DNA from: Usnea hakonensis
Lineage: Eukaryota > Ascomycota > Lecanoromycetes > Lecanorales > Parmeliaceae
Length of the DNA: 64,000 nt
Direction: 5' to 3'
NCBI GenBank assembly: GCA_013423325.1
Contig: BLJB01000127.1
Coordinates: forward strand, 409,586 to 473,585
Positions within the stretch are counted from its first letter, which is position 1, and each line of letters opens with the position of its first letter. Below are positions 44,730 to 55,529 of this stretch, in pieces. A program made the position numbers and the translations under genes. The notes beneath the pieces were generated by a model. That model saw only the letters and a list, made by a program, of their open reading frames with translations. It did no database searches and was not told the DNA's origin.

Positions 44730-47549
44730 ATGATGAAACAAGCACCGTCTAAGAAGGTCGACAAACGACCGTCAATACCTCCTGTCAACGCGACAGACCA
44801 GCAACTATCGCCGTCCCAATCAGAGCCGTCACCCTATGCCCTCCCCACTACCCTTCCTATGGCTACTACATCGCACCAGGGCAGTAAGCAATCGCAGACT
44901 CCCACTAAGATTGCCATACCTCGCCTACGTCGCAATAGCGAAGATCAGTCTTTTCCCAAAGGATCTGCTGCAACGGACAAGAATCGTGTTGCTCATGCGT
45001 GTGAGCCATGCAGGCAAAGGAAAACCAAGTGCAGTGGAGAACGTCCGGCTTGCCAGCACTGTGAAGACTTCAAGCTCCAATGCGTATACGCAGACGGCAA
45101 GCGCGATAGGACCATAAAGCGAGTCCTTGTTGAAAAGCTGGTTTTCTTGGCTAACAGCTGAGATCATAGACGACTTGGCAGTCTGGCCGGTAGAATCGAA
45201 GAGTACGAGCAGCTTCTCGAAGATCTCAGCTTACGTGCTGGAGTTCAAGATCAAGCATTGATCCGAAAGACCTTGGATAGAGTAGAAAGCTTAGCCTACA
45301 TGATAGGCATTTCGGCTGACTCCTCCCCTTATAGGAGCTATCTCCAGAGGACGATGATAAATCAGCACCCCAACGTGGCAGAAAGTCAGAGCTGGCCGGA
45401 GAGCACAGGGCTAGCGCTCGAGCTGGTTCTACTGGATCTTTGGATTGTATCGACGAGGACTACAACCTGAACGCCGCCAGCCGTGCCACAGGCTATCATG
45501 GCAAGAACTCCGAGGTCAGTTGGATGCAACGACTCAAGCGACAGACGAGACAGAATCTAGAAGAGGATAATGACGATGTTGGATATCCGTCATCTAACGG
45601 GCAGACGTCGCCAGCTCTTCGCGAAGATCGTATCAATTCGGGTCTCACTCCAGTGAATGAATCAACCTACCACTGCGATGACTTGACCCTGAATCCTCCA
45701 TATCAGGTTGACCCGTTCGAAGTCCCACCACAGTCAACGGCGAACATCCTGTTCCAATGCTATCTAGAAACCGTTCATCCTGTCTTTCCAATAATCGGCA
45801 AGAACACCTTCATCAGCCAGTATCAAGCGTTTCAGCTCAGTCAGGATCAATCGAAGATCAACCAGAACTGGCTGGCCATTTTGAACTTGATTTTTGCCAT
45901 TGGTGCCAAGTATTCTCATCTCATCCAAGCCGAGTGGAGTGGTGACAAAACAGACCATTTGGTTTACTTCACTCGCGCTCGGATTCTCGGCTTCAATGCG
46001 GATGCTATACTCGGCCATGCTGAGTTGCAGAAAGTACAGATCGCGGGTCTCGTGTCTTTCTACCTAATGACTTTGAATCAGACCAACAGGTAAGCTGCGT
46101 TGTGTACTCAAAGCATGGTTATGGTTCTATCTAACCACGCCTAGGTCCTGGTCAGCTAGTGGCATCGCCGTTAGGCAAGCTTTTGCCCTGGGCCTCAACC
46201 TGCGAAACGATAGCAAAGATGTTGGAGAATTGTCGAAAGAGATCAGATACCGTCTTTGGTGGGCATTGAGCAGCCTTGAACGTATACTGGCCGTTATGAC
46301 AGGACGGCCTACGTCGTTCTCGGAGGCCGACTGTACCGCACCGCTGCCGCTGCCTCTCGAGGAGGAAGCCTTTTCAGGAGACAATGCGCTCAGTCCCCAG
46401 GATATTGCGCTGCTCCGGCGTCTGTCTAGTCCAGAATCGCCGCACACTGATAGGGAATCATCTACGCCGTCCTCACATGGCCACCAGTCCGACCAGTCCG
46501 ACCTCAAGATGCCCCCCCGTGAGTCAACATCACCAGGCCTGCTGCCATCATCACAAGAGAAGAGGCGAATGATCACCCCTTGCAACGCACTCTACTTTGA
46601 ATGCCATACGAAGCTATGCATCTGTGCCAACGAGGTTTTGAGTTGTCTTTACCGTGCCGGTAACTTGTCAAACTCTTGGGCTGATTTACAAGTCAACATT
46701 GCGATCCTGAATTCGAAAATTGACACGTGGCGAGGGGAACTGCCTAGTGTATTTGATTTCACTAAGAAGCCAAGACATCAACAATTCTTCCGTCAGCGGA
46801 TGAGCCTCGGTTTCTTTCACTACAGCATCTTGATAATGATCAACCAGCCCTGTTTGTGTCGACTGGACCGAAAGATTCCCAATCAATCAGGCAAAGCTAA
46901 CGACTTCAATCGCGAGACTGCAATGAAATGCGTACATGCCGCACGAGATATGCTGGAGATGTTGCCACAGGAGCCGAACTCGGTCGGTCTATACACCGTC
47001 GCTCCTTGGTGGAGCTTAGTGCACTATCTCATGCAGGCCGCCACGGTTTTGATGATTGAACTCTCCATTCGTTCCGATCATGTGCCCGACAAGGTTGAGG
47101 ATATCTTCGACTCGGCGAAGAAGGCAACAGACTGGCTACGAAGTCTGTCAGAAGAAAATGAAGGGGCAAGGCGAGCGTGGTTCTTGTGCGATGAAATGTT
47201 GAGGAAAGTCGCCCCAAAGGCTGCAGGAAGCCGAGCTGGAGCTTCGGAATACGGGGCCGCCTCCTACCATCCTGGACCCCCAGCGGATCGGATGCAGGTT
47301 GTAGACACCGTTCAAGTCACACAGGCACCGCCTATCGTGTATCCACCACAACAAGGCTACGCGAGCTCAGCACCGTTCCACCAACCAATCTTCTCATCTT
47401 ACGACCAATTCCTCTCATATGGCCAATTTTCCACGACGTCGAGCCCTGGGCCTTACGGTGACACGTATCCCTCCTCGTTCGACATGGATGCCATTCAATA
47501 TGACGGTCAGGATCAAGCTGGCTGCTTCCACCAGCCAAGCCATCAATGA
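44730..47549 (+). CDS. Zn2Cys6 (Gal4-type) transcription factor with fungal-specific domain
   Basis: Four exons, 44730-45118, 45170-45281, 45335-46089 and 46145-47549, give 886 residues. The DNA-binding cluster uses Cys91, 94, 101, 108, 111 and 118 (CEPCRQRKTKCSGERPACQH). The next exon gives the coiled-coil dimer segment KRLGSLAGRIEEYEQLLEDL. After a disordered linker, residues from about 290 form the fungal-specific domain (PF04082): LFQCYLETVHPVFPIIGKNT, FALGLNLRNDSK and YRLWWALSSLERILAVMTGR, the family's RRRxWW-like core. The C-terminus is Pro/Tyr/Gln-rich. The first intron (45119-45169) only works as GC-AG: every GT donor in reach leaves the wrong phase, while AA-GCGAGT with CTAAC branch and CATAG acceptor joins the domains exactly. 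The regulated pathway is unknown and no cluster surrounds it. Confidence 0.88.
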
Positions 47550-49244
47550 TTGGATCCAGCCCGCTGCGACGGCAATGGGTGGTTGCAAATGACACACTGT
47601 TCTACACGCTTTTCTCTCTCTGAACATGATGTCCCAGCGCTTTCGGCTTCTCACTGTCTCGGTGGTCACGTCTAGAATTATTACTGCAGCGCTAGATTTT
47701 AGAGATACTCTTTCGCTACGCTTCAATGGATTTTTTTTTCTTGCCCCTTACTGGCCCAAAATCAACGGCTTGGCCTGAGCGAGATATGATGGATGAGTAT
47801 ACGATTATAGCTAAGGTAGCTTTAGCTTCAACATTGATGGGCCATGGGCACTAGTATTACCTGATCCATGTACGCATCCAATGCTGTTTCCACTTCTTTT
47901 TGAGCTCCATGTAAGGGGCGCGTCGGACCGCCTTTTGCACGACTGAACCTTTTTGCGAAGTGTATCTGCCGAAGTGCGGAATGCATGGCCATGAATGGCT
48001 TCAGAGCGAGTACAAAGGTGATTTCGCTAGCTACCTGAGCCTTTAGTCTGTGTATCTGCTGTTTTCTTCTGTTTGGTAATAACTGTTGTATTCATACCTT
48101 ATCCCCCTTCCTCCTCCCTTCGCCCCAGACCCTCTTCTTACTCCACGCCCTTTTTCTCCTCCTCCAAATGATCACAGCAGCGCCTCAAGCCCAACACCAT
48201 AACCACCGCGCCATCAACGAGCAACATCTCGAGCGTCGAACCCTCATTCCCTCGACGCCAACGACCAGCCATAGCCCCACAAGTACCCACAACAACCACG
48301 TCTCCTCACCCACCAGCCCCGCATTCGTCATCCCGTCCCTCACGTTCATCACCATCAGAGCGGCACCCACACCTGACCAAGCACTTAGGGGTGAGAACAA
48401 TCCTAAAAGTAAATGATGGCTTACTGATGTCCTTTTTTAAAGCCTGCGATGGTGGTGGTTGATCCAGGTATCATCAATCCTGTGGTCACAGGCGGGGGTT
48501 TCAAGAGCTCTGCGTTTGTCGCTGAAGGGGTTGTGGTGGCGCAGACGAGGGCTCTGTTGGCGCTTACAGTGGTTTAGATGTTGCGTTGAGGGAGGAAGAT
48601 AACGCAATGATTTGGAGTTGTGATGGATTGATGGGGAGGTCTTATCTGAGAGGGTGAGGGGCCAATGGTATCATTTATGACGACGAGCACGGTGATTGGG
48701 TCCTTGCTTGCTGCGCAGAGACCCTTTCCTTGGCGACGAATGCAGACTATGGCGATCTCTTGAAAAGACTCTTTGGTGCGCGCTTTTCGTGTCAAGGGAT
48801 GTCTGTTCCCCTTTTCTGGCTTTCGAATAGCTTGAAACGTACTTGCAAGATATCATGAAGCGTGTGTTGCTTGAACTGGCTCAATTTGGTCGCCTTCGTT
48901 TCGGTGTATACAACTTACTTTGATGGTATATTGCTCGAGAAAGCCAGTAAACATTGAGTCCCGCCCAATTGACTGTTCTTGTAATGCCTTCCAGGCAGCT
49001 TTGTAGACATGCAGCACAATGAAGTCCTTGGGGGACACCACGACATAGAACAGTTGAAGAATTGCAGAGGCCATTCAAACGATCGAGGCGGCGAGGGCAA
49101 GCTGGGCTCAGGATAGGATTGACGTAGCTGGATCCCCGGCAAGAAAGGCTGAAATCTCTTCGATGACCGAAGACAAAGGAGCACTTCCCTATTATCTCGG
49201 CTTTTCCCTATCATTTTGTGCCCTGCGCTTCCACCACCACAGAC
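47550..49244. other. Intergenic, one weak spliced candidate
   Basis: 1.7 kb between the 3' ends of the Zn2Cys6 and AIM11 genes. On the minus strand 48919-49074 (MASAILQLFYVVVSPKDFIV, start at 49074) could splice through an AAA-GTAAGT donor to 48671-48841 in phase, giving 108 residues. The first part looks amphipathic and protein-like, but there is no good branch site and no known family; I do not call it a gene. Confidence 0.35.
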
Positions 49245-49763
49245 CTATCCTCCCTTGCTCGCTTCATCCCCTTTCGGTCCTCGAGCACTCCACCTCCTCT
49301 CCTCACCCTCTTCCTTCTCCTCCATTTTCCTCCCCGTCAACGAAGCAACCCACTCCCCAAACTCATCCTCCTCTTCACCCTCCACCCTTCCCCCCTTATC
49401 CTCCCACTTCCCATCCACGCCCCTCCTCCGCGGATACCTCTTCCTGAAATCCTCCAAACCCCCAATATCATACGCCCACAACAACCCCCCGCCCATCATC
49501 ACAAAAAAGCTCGCCACGTTGACGGTAGCGATCCCGAGCGCTTGATAGGCTTCCAGTTTGCCGTTGATTTCTAATTGGGGGGCTGCGTTGGAAGGGTGGT
49601 AGAAGCGAGGGGTGATGGATTGGCGGCGGAGGTTGAGGGAGCGACGCGTTAGGAGCGAGGAGAGGGTGAGGAGGGTGGCGCCGGTTAGGAATATGGCGAG
49701 TTGATTGCGGGAGCGGGTGGTGGAGGATGGTTGTCGTTCTTGTGGGGGGTTAGGGTTGGACAT
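49245..49763 (-). CDS. AIM11: AIM11-like mitochondrial membrane protein
   Basis: 172 residues, no intron. It matches the fungal AIM11 family (altered inheritance of mitochondria 11). The first helix NQLAIFLTGATLLTLSSLLT is followed by the conserved RRSLNLRR; later come PRFYHPSN, LEAYQALGIATVNVASFFVM and GGGLLWAYDIGGLEDFRKRY, the second helix with the WA(Y/F)DI motif. The C-terminal 55 residues are charged and rich in Glu, Lys and Gly. Two membrane segments and mitochondrial location are expected from the family; the molecular role is not known. Three overlapping frames on the other strand are shadows. Confidence 0.9.
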   Translation of the reverse strand: MSNPNPPQERQPSSTTRSRNQLAIFLTGATLLTLSSLLTRRSLNLRRQSITPRFYHPSNAAPQLEINGKLEAYQALGIATVNVASFFVMMGGGLLWAYDIGGLEDFRKRYPRRRGVDGKWEDKGGRVEGEEEDEFGEWVASLTGRKMEEKEEGEERRWSARGPKGDEASKGG

Positions 49764-50055
49764 TGTGGGTAGGGAAGGGGGGTGGGTGGAGGAATGCCAT
49801 GAGGAGGTCTGAAGTTCAAAATAGATGTTGCAAAAGATGCATTGTGACAGGTGGAGGGTTCAAGATGAGGGGACAGCCCTACCTGTGGCGACTCGACGGA
49901 ATTTATCAACAGGTCAAGTTGATCCCTTCTACCGACTTTCTCACGCAGTCTCCGTCCTCTCGATCGAGTGTGGGAATCTGGGATTTAAGTCATTGGGTAT
50001 ATTAACATAATTAATGACCTTCTATTTATAGACACCCTCAGCTCGCGTGGCGCAA

Positions 50056-50109
50056 GTGAGTTTTGTCCCCATTCTCTGCCACCTCAAATTACTGATAAAC
50101 ATATCACAG
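50056..50109 (+). other. Spliceosomal-type intron inside the tRNA D-loop
   Basis: 54 nt bounded by a perfect donor GTGAGT (50056-50061) and acceptor ACAG (50106-50109). A CTGAT branch motif (CTRAY) lies at 50092-50096, 13 nt from the acceptor. Length, sites and spacing equal those of the protein-gene introns in this window. Being seen as an intron by the spliceosome is inference. Confidence 0.7.
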
Positions 50110-50130
50110 TGGTAGCGCATCAGACTTCTA

Positions 50131-50137
50131 TATTGAT
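50131..50137 (+). other. Canonical-position 7-nt tRNA intron
   Basis: Seven bases (TATTGAT) inserted one nucleotide 3' of the TCT anticodon, the site cut by the tRNA splicing endonuclease. Very short for a tRNA intron. Confidence 0.75.
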
Positions 50138-50175
50138 ATCTGGAGGTTGCGGGTTCGAGCCCCGCCGTGAGTAAA

Positions 50176-50180
50176 TTTTT
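50176..50180 (+). terminator. Pol III oligo-T terminator
   Basis: Five T residues start 2 bases after the tRNA discriminator, followed by G and four more T. This is a normal Pol III stop signal. Confidence 0.7.
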
Positions 50181-50746
50181 GTTTTAGAATTCTTGATCTT
50201 GCATTATCTCTCGTTCGTCAATTGGAAGACGACAGTAAGAAGATGTATGATTGTAGTTGGACGGGGGAGAAGAGATCATCCCTATTACGCTCATCTAGCT
50301 GGTCATCTCAATTGTCTATTTACCAACCATATATTGCCACAAAACTATTTCCCTAGAATACACTGAATAATAAATTGCATTTGTGGCAGGGCTGTTCTAA
50401 TGAGAGAAAATTCTTCCATCAACTTCCTAGAAAGAAGCTGCCAACTTTTAATTTGACAGGTTATACCAAGGGACTGGATAAGAAACGGAATGCCTCTCCC
50501 CAAATCTATATTATTTCAGATATAGAGTCAGTATCTAGACATTGCGGAGGATTCGAACGAAAGTAGGTACTGTGGATATAGCACATCGTACTGGACATGT
50601 AAAAGCTTCGTCTGCTGTATGCCTTAGAGTATTATAATCGGTCAAAAAGATGAGTCAGAAGATGAGTTACCAGCTCACTCCCGTGAGAAGTCCCAACCCA
50701 GGCTGGTCCGCGAGCTGCAAGAAGCTGTCGTCAACCTCGTTCCAGA

Positions 50747-51485
50747 TTAACCTAGGTACCTATCTGAATGCAAGAAAGCCTTCACATTCGGCCTCGCTTC
50801 CACTGCATCCACCAGCTCCACCAGCCTAGGGTAATCTTTTAATCCCTTTCTTCCATCCTGAATCAGATTCTCATCATGGCAGATCTGATAGAGTACGATA
50901 TCCGCATACGTGATGTTTTTCCCCGTTATGTACGGGCCGGATGCTGATAGATCATGTGTCTTCAAATGCGTTTCGAGAGCTTTTAAGAACCTTGGCCGAA
51001 CGGTCCTTTGATGTTCCGCATATGTCTCTTTCCTGTTGTCCGAAAAGAAGGCTTGGACGAAGAGAGAGCGCCCTTATCAAGTCAGGGATCTTTCTTTTTG
51101 AGAATTCATATCACTCACAATCGATGACGATATCGCACATAGCATCAGCCCAATACTTCTCCTCCTCCGTATCCCCATCATAGCGTCCTAGCTGTCTAGC
51201 GAAATGCCTCAGAATAGCATAGCTCTGGGTCAAGATTCTCCCATTCAATTCAACGACGGGAATATTTTCGGTGGGGTTCATCTCCACAATGCGACTCTTT
51301 TTATAGTCAGGGTACTCTTCAAACGTGTACCGCGTGTCATCATAGGCTATGCTGGCGTCTTCCCACAAAAGGCGAACAACCTGGCCGCGGCCTCGGGACT
51401 GGAAGTCGAAATAATGGATATTCGGGATGCCCCCGATGGCTTTGTTGCTAGCGGTCTCGGTGCCGCAGCGCTTGGTAGTAGGCAT
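50747..51485 (-). CDS. Glutathione S-transferase-like protein
   Basis: Two exons, 51119-51485 and 50747-51072, give 230 residues. The thioredoxin-like N-domain reads IPNIHYFDFQSRGRGQVVRL with the catalytic Tyr expected in the YFDF stretch, then NPTENIPVVELNGRILTQSY with the cis-Pro (IPVVEL) and the glutathione-binding QS motif. Across the intron the alpha-helical C-domain begins CDIVIDWRSLFVQAFFSD, then RPRFLKALETHL, YITGKNITYADIVLYQICHD and PRLVELVDAVEARPNVKAFL. It resembles the sigma-like fungal GSTs. The intron needs donor GATT-GTGAGT and an AAG acceptor (51073) to give the conserved Trp. An in-frame ATG 42 bases upstream (51527) is possible but adds nothing conserved. Substrate unknown; general detoxification is likely. 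Confidence 0.85.
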
Positions 51486-52017
51486 TCTGAGTGTATGAAA
51501 GGTTGTATGTAGAAAAATGGTCGGCACTGTTCTCTAGTTCGACAGAAGGTAGAGGCAGGAGGGTAGGAGTATCAGTATTTAGCCATCTAGCAACTGTCCT
51601 CTTGCATACCCCACCTGGAGAGCTTATCCATGGACGACGCACTTGGAGCCATTCCCCGTCCGTGATGTCACAAGGCGCCATGTTTACGGCCAAGCGGAAA
51701 GTCAGAGAGCACAATGGTGAGCGAGTGAGGAATGATTATTTGGACACAATTGCAGTGCTCTTAATTTACGTAAGCGCAGATCTTGCACCACTTCCGTACT
51801 GGGCCCTCGGACCACGGCGGTCTAGACTTTCAGGATTCAAAATTTTACTCCATAATGATATCACACCCAAAAGGCTGTCTCAGTACTAGCACAGTTGTCC
51901 AACCTCTAAAATAAAGATGCTAGGCAGTGTGCTGTCAATCCAACGTCAATTTCGCAACTTCTAAAAAAATCTCGTCTATCATATCCGTAGCTCGAATGAG
52001 ACAGGTAAACATGGGGC
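51486..52017. other. Intergenic, no gene recognised
   Basis: GST promoter and the 3' region of the P-loop ATPase gene. Nothing else seen. Confidence 0.5.
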
Positions 52018-54260
52018 CTAAGTCGCAAGGATGCTCCTTCCTCCATCTGCCGTCCTCCTCTGTCTAATTAGCACCTTGATATACTGAATCCCCAGCTTCA
52101 GCATTCTTGTCTTCTTAGTATCATCCACCCCCAGCATGGCTGAAGGTGAAAAGATCAATCCCTGACCAGCTTCAAGTTCCACAATCTGCTTGAACACGTC
52201 CTGCACACCTTGTTTCGACGACTCGCCTTCGCTGGAAACTGCTGCAAGATGCGACTGGAGCGCTGTAAGCCATGCTCGGGACGTGAAGCGGTGCACTATG
52301 GTCATCGAACACAGGTCTAAAAGGCTTGGTGATATTGTTGGCTCTTGCGTTGCGATGATGACTCGTGTAGCTAGGTGGCGCTGCTGGCGGATCACCGAAA
52401 GGAGACTCTTTTCCGGGTTAGCATTGCTTTCTAAGACAGGAAGTGGAGTTGCAAGACATATTTCGGGAGTGGAGAGTGGCTCTCGCTCCCAATATGTCTC
52501 TCGCGACTCAATTTGATTCCCAAAGGAAGGGATGAGCTCGAAGATGTACGTACCTCAGTGAAGATGGAGCTTGAATCAGTCCCGGTCATGAACTAGGAAG
52601 GGTCAGTGACATGCATCTTAATTTTCATCTCCGGAGGCATCTTACCTTGTGGGCCTCATCAAGCGCCACAATACGCCCAGCTTTTTCTCTATCCTCTAAG
52701 AAGAGGGCGAGGCATATATTAAACATGACACACGCCGCACTCTCATCAACAAATGGACAACTTAGGTCGACAATTGTTAGACTTCCGGGCTTGAAAGACC
52801 AGATGCCTGATTTTGCAATCTTTGCCCTCTCCCGTGCATCCTCTCTGTTTTGCTTTTCGGCCCTCTCCGCTTGAGCCTTTTTTGTACCTGCATGTTTACT
52901 CGGCTTTGCATCATTCACCTGCACTCCTGGTTGGACCATGAAGCTCTCCAGAAGCTGAAGTCGTGTTGTTAGCATGGCTAGTTGGCCATCGTTGAATCTC
53001 TCCATCGAAAGTCTGTCTTTGAACTCATTGTAATTCAAACCTGAAGTATGCTGATTTCTCATGGCCATCGACCTAAGGATTTTGCACACACTCTGTCTAA
53101 GGGTCAATTGGACGCTCCACTACTCTGACTCGATCTCACCACTTACCTCCATGTATAGGGAGATCTTCCCTTCTTTCTCATCAATAGCCATCAACTTCAT
53201 CATGCGCTCAACGTTCAGGTGCCTCTCTTCGAGGAGCAGCGGCGCCACCACAGGTTTGGGCGCCCTCGAAGGAATACCTTGTATGTTTCTATAGGCCCTT
53301 TCCATACGATGAAAGTTGCTTGGCGATACCAGAACCGTCACCGGAATGCCTGTGGAGCAGAGATATGCCGCCTCGCAGACTTGGGTTGACGAGAAACCCG
53401 TGAATTTGTCGTAATGAAAGATCATCCCAGCTAAGGGAAGTGGGAGTTTTCCCAGCTTGGAAGGCTGAAGAGCACCCTCTAGAATGCATGATAAAGTATG
53501 ACTCTTGCCACTTCCTTGAGAACCACATATGAAAGCAGACCATGGAGCATTCATGTTGAGGAATAGCCGGCTATCGCCCGTCTTTGTCTCGGCCGACTCT
53601 GAGCTGGAATTCAACGCAACGCCGGAACTGTCCGAATTTGGAGCCGAAAGATCACCCGCACTCTGTTGATCACGGCCGCCGAACGTGTCCAGAACCTTGG
53701 CGAGGAAGCCGTACTGGGGCAGCAGGTCTGACATGGACTTTGAGACGACGCATGCTAATACATCCGCCGAAAAGAGCGGCGTTGTACGTATCTCTTCTTC
53801 ATGAACATTGAGCTTAGCTGGATCTGAAGAGTGTTCGGGCGACACCAGACTCTCATGATAGTCACGGTCAGAGTCCCATTCTTTAGCAGCCATCTTTGCT
53901 TTGAGCGATTTTGGAACTGTGAAAGTGCAAAGGTCAGAGAGGTGATGGGATTGAAAGATATATCACTCTCCAAACAAAGCAGTGCATTCGCAAATAATCT
54001 TAGGCTCCTTGCATGAAAGAATGGTGAAACGTCGGAGGATCATGGGATGTTCTGGAAATGGAATTTCCAAGCTATAGCATACCTTTATATTTTCTGTATT
54101 CTCTGAGACTCGTCGATTTCATGTTGTCAACGATAATCTCTACTGAGTCAGAGGACTCGTGGCCCGCCTCAGATTCACTTCCCTTGGATTCATCCTCCGC
54201 GGAAGAGTCATTTCCGGAGGATGAAGAAGAAATCGGCGAGGGGGGGTGGTTCTTTGCCAT
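52018..54260 (-). CDS. Fungal P-loop ATPase, DEAH Walker B, possibly HerA/FtsK-related
   Basis: Five exons, 54083-54260, 53147-53916, 52646-53092, 52554-52592 and 52018-52407, give 607 residues with every joint in frame. The N-terminus is acidic and Ser-rich. Walker A is GSQGSGKSHT (residues 191-200, Lys197). Walker B is GRIVALDEAHK, broken from FMTGTDSSSIFTE by an intron; next come SLLSVIRQQRHLATRVIIAT and QEPTISPSLLDLC, an ATQEP element like the one ending the core of HerA/VirB4-type ATPases. Between the walls lies a charged helical insertion (KAQAERAEKQNREDARERAK). The C-terminal part LEAGQGLIFSPSAML resembles the hinge seen in these ATPases. I know similar proteins only as unnamed fungal P-loop NTPases. 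The protein substrate or nucleic acid it acts on is unknown. One acceptor is AAG (52408). Confidence 0.8.
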
Positions 54261-55529
54261 GATGGCTACGCGGTCCGGACTAGGGGACGAGCAGGAGCTG
54301 AGGATCTGTGGAGACACGTCGTCGATTTGGGTACGGGACTGGCAGAGAATTTTGATATGATGTTTGGCTCACACAAACATTCGTGTAGTGAGGTTGTGGA
54401 AATCAGTGGTGTGCGATACTATGACTCTCGGCAACGCTAGGGCTCTGCGCCTGCGATGTGTTGACAGATGGGGGAGGGACTGGCTCAATGTCACTAGGCC
54501 TATGAAGATGTAGGTGGATGAACATAGCATTGCAATGTATCTAACGCTATCGTTGCTTCTTACAGATTCTCAGCAAAGTCTGAACCTCTAGAGGAGAGCA
54601 AAAAGACGAAATCAAGCTTCCAGCTACTTTCGATCCGACGTGCATAAGAGCTTCTTCCCCATGGCGAACTCTGGACAGGTATCCAAAGAGCAGCTCCAAT
54701 TAAGCCAAAGCCATGTTTCTGAATTCCATCAATCTGTAAAGTTGCAGAGTCCCCGTGCCCTGGCCCCCGAATCGAAAGCGTCACGCATGGTACTGCAGTA
54801 GAATGTTTGAGATTATATCTGTCATCACCCAGATGATACTAGACTCATAGCGTTGTCTGAAGGAGCTATCAGACATCGAAATACTACATTGCCGGGCAGA
54901 CCAACTTTTGCTTTCGATCTCCGCCGTTCAGAAGGCTCCCCCGATACTTAAATATTTACTCGATTATCCTTCGCAGAGACCATTCTTCTCCAGGTGGTGC
55001 TGAGTATTAATGTCCTTGATTCAATTCGTCTTGATCTCTCCGAGTCCAGCGGTCAGCAATTTTCCCTCTCCATAGGTACGGTAGTGCCCGCCGTCGATGA
55101 GCTCCTCTGCTATCATGTGTGACCCAAGTGACGGACACCCAGATTTACTGTGAGCGTCTCCGGTGCTTCGTCGCGCTCTCTTCACGGGTAGCGGAGTCTC
55201 TCGAGAACTAGGCATCCATCACATTGATTTCGATCCTCTGATGTGGTTGTCCTGTAGTACACATTGCCTGTGTGGTGCATTTGCGGGGCTGATGGCTAGC
55301 TGCACTCCAGGATGTAAGTAGTATAAATTCGCATCCATATGAGATTGATCGATGATCCTGAAGAGGCGTAGAGATCGGCAAGTAGCTCCCACGCAGGTCG
55401 GGGCGGGAAGATAAATGAGCCTCTATTTTGGCACCAATGGGGACAGGGACCCCTTATCACTCGCATCACTGGCGACTTTAGGCAGCGCCATCCTTGATGC
55501 TGGTGATCGCGGCACTGTTTGATCGGCGT
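54261..55529. other. Intergenic, no confident gene
   Basis: About 1.3 kb. A 64-codon minus frame at 55021-55215 (MPSSRETPLPVKRARRSTGD) is basic and could be a lost downstream exon of the neighbouring MIT gene, but no splice path was found. Confidence 0.45.

Larger units (their letters stand above)
50041..50173 (+). tRNA. tRNA-Arg(TCT) with two introns, one of spliceosomal type in the D-loop
   Basis: The acceptor 5' strand GCTCGCG (50041-50047) pairs with CGTGAGT (50166-50172), with discriminator A at 50173. The D-stem GCGC (50050-50053) pairs with GCGC (50115-50118). The anticodon stem TCAGA pairs with TCTGG around CTTCTAA, with anticodon TCT at 50127-50129. The T-arm is GCGGG-TTCGAGC-CCCGC (50149-50165). 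Removing 50056-50109 and 50131-50137 leaves a perfect 72-nt cloverleaf with D-loop AATGGTA, as in normal fungal tRNA-Arg(TCT). The 7-nt insert is at the standard position 37/38. The 54-nt insert is not at a known nuclear tRNA intron site. The B box is intact; the A box is split. Without removal of the D-loop insert the tRNA could not fold, so this is either a spliced gene or a dead one. Confidence 0.9.

Noticed and set aside
45119..45169. Frameshift in the Zn2Cys6 gene
   Set aside because: A GC-AG intron with a perfect branch motif explains the change of frame better than a mutation.
44730..47549. Secondary-metabolite cluster around the Zn2Cys6 regulator
   Set aside because: The neighbours are PPCS and AIM11; no synthase, P450 or transporter is present.
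50056..50109. Random insertion or chimeric assembly in the tRNA
   Set aside because: Not fully excluded, but exact restoration of the cloverleaf together with donor, branch and acceptor signals makes chance unlikely.
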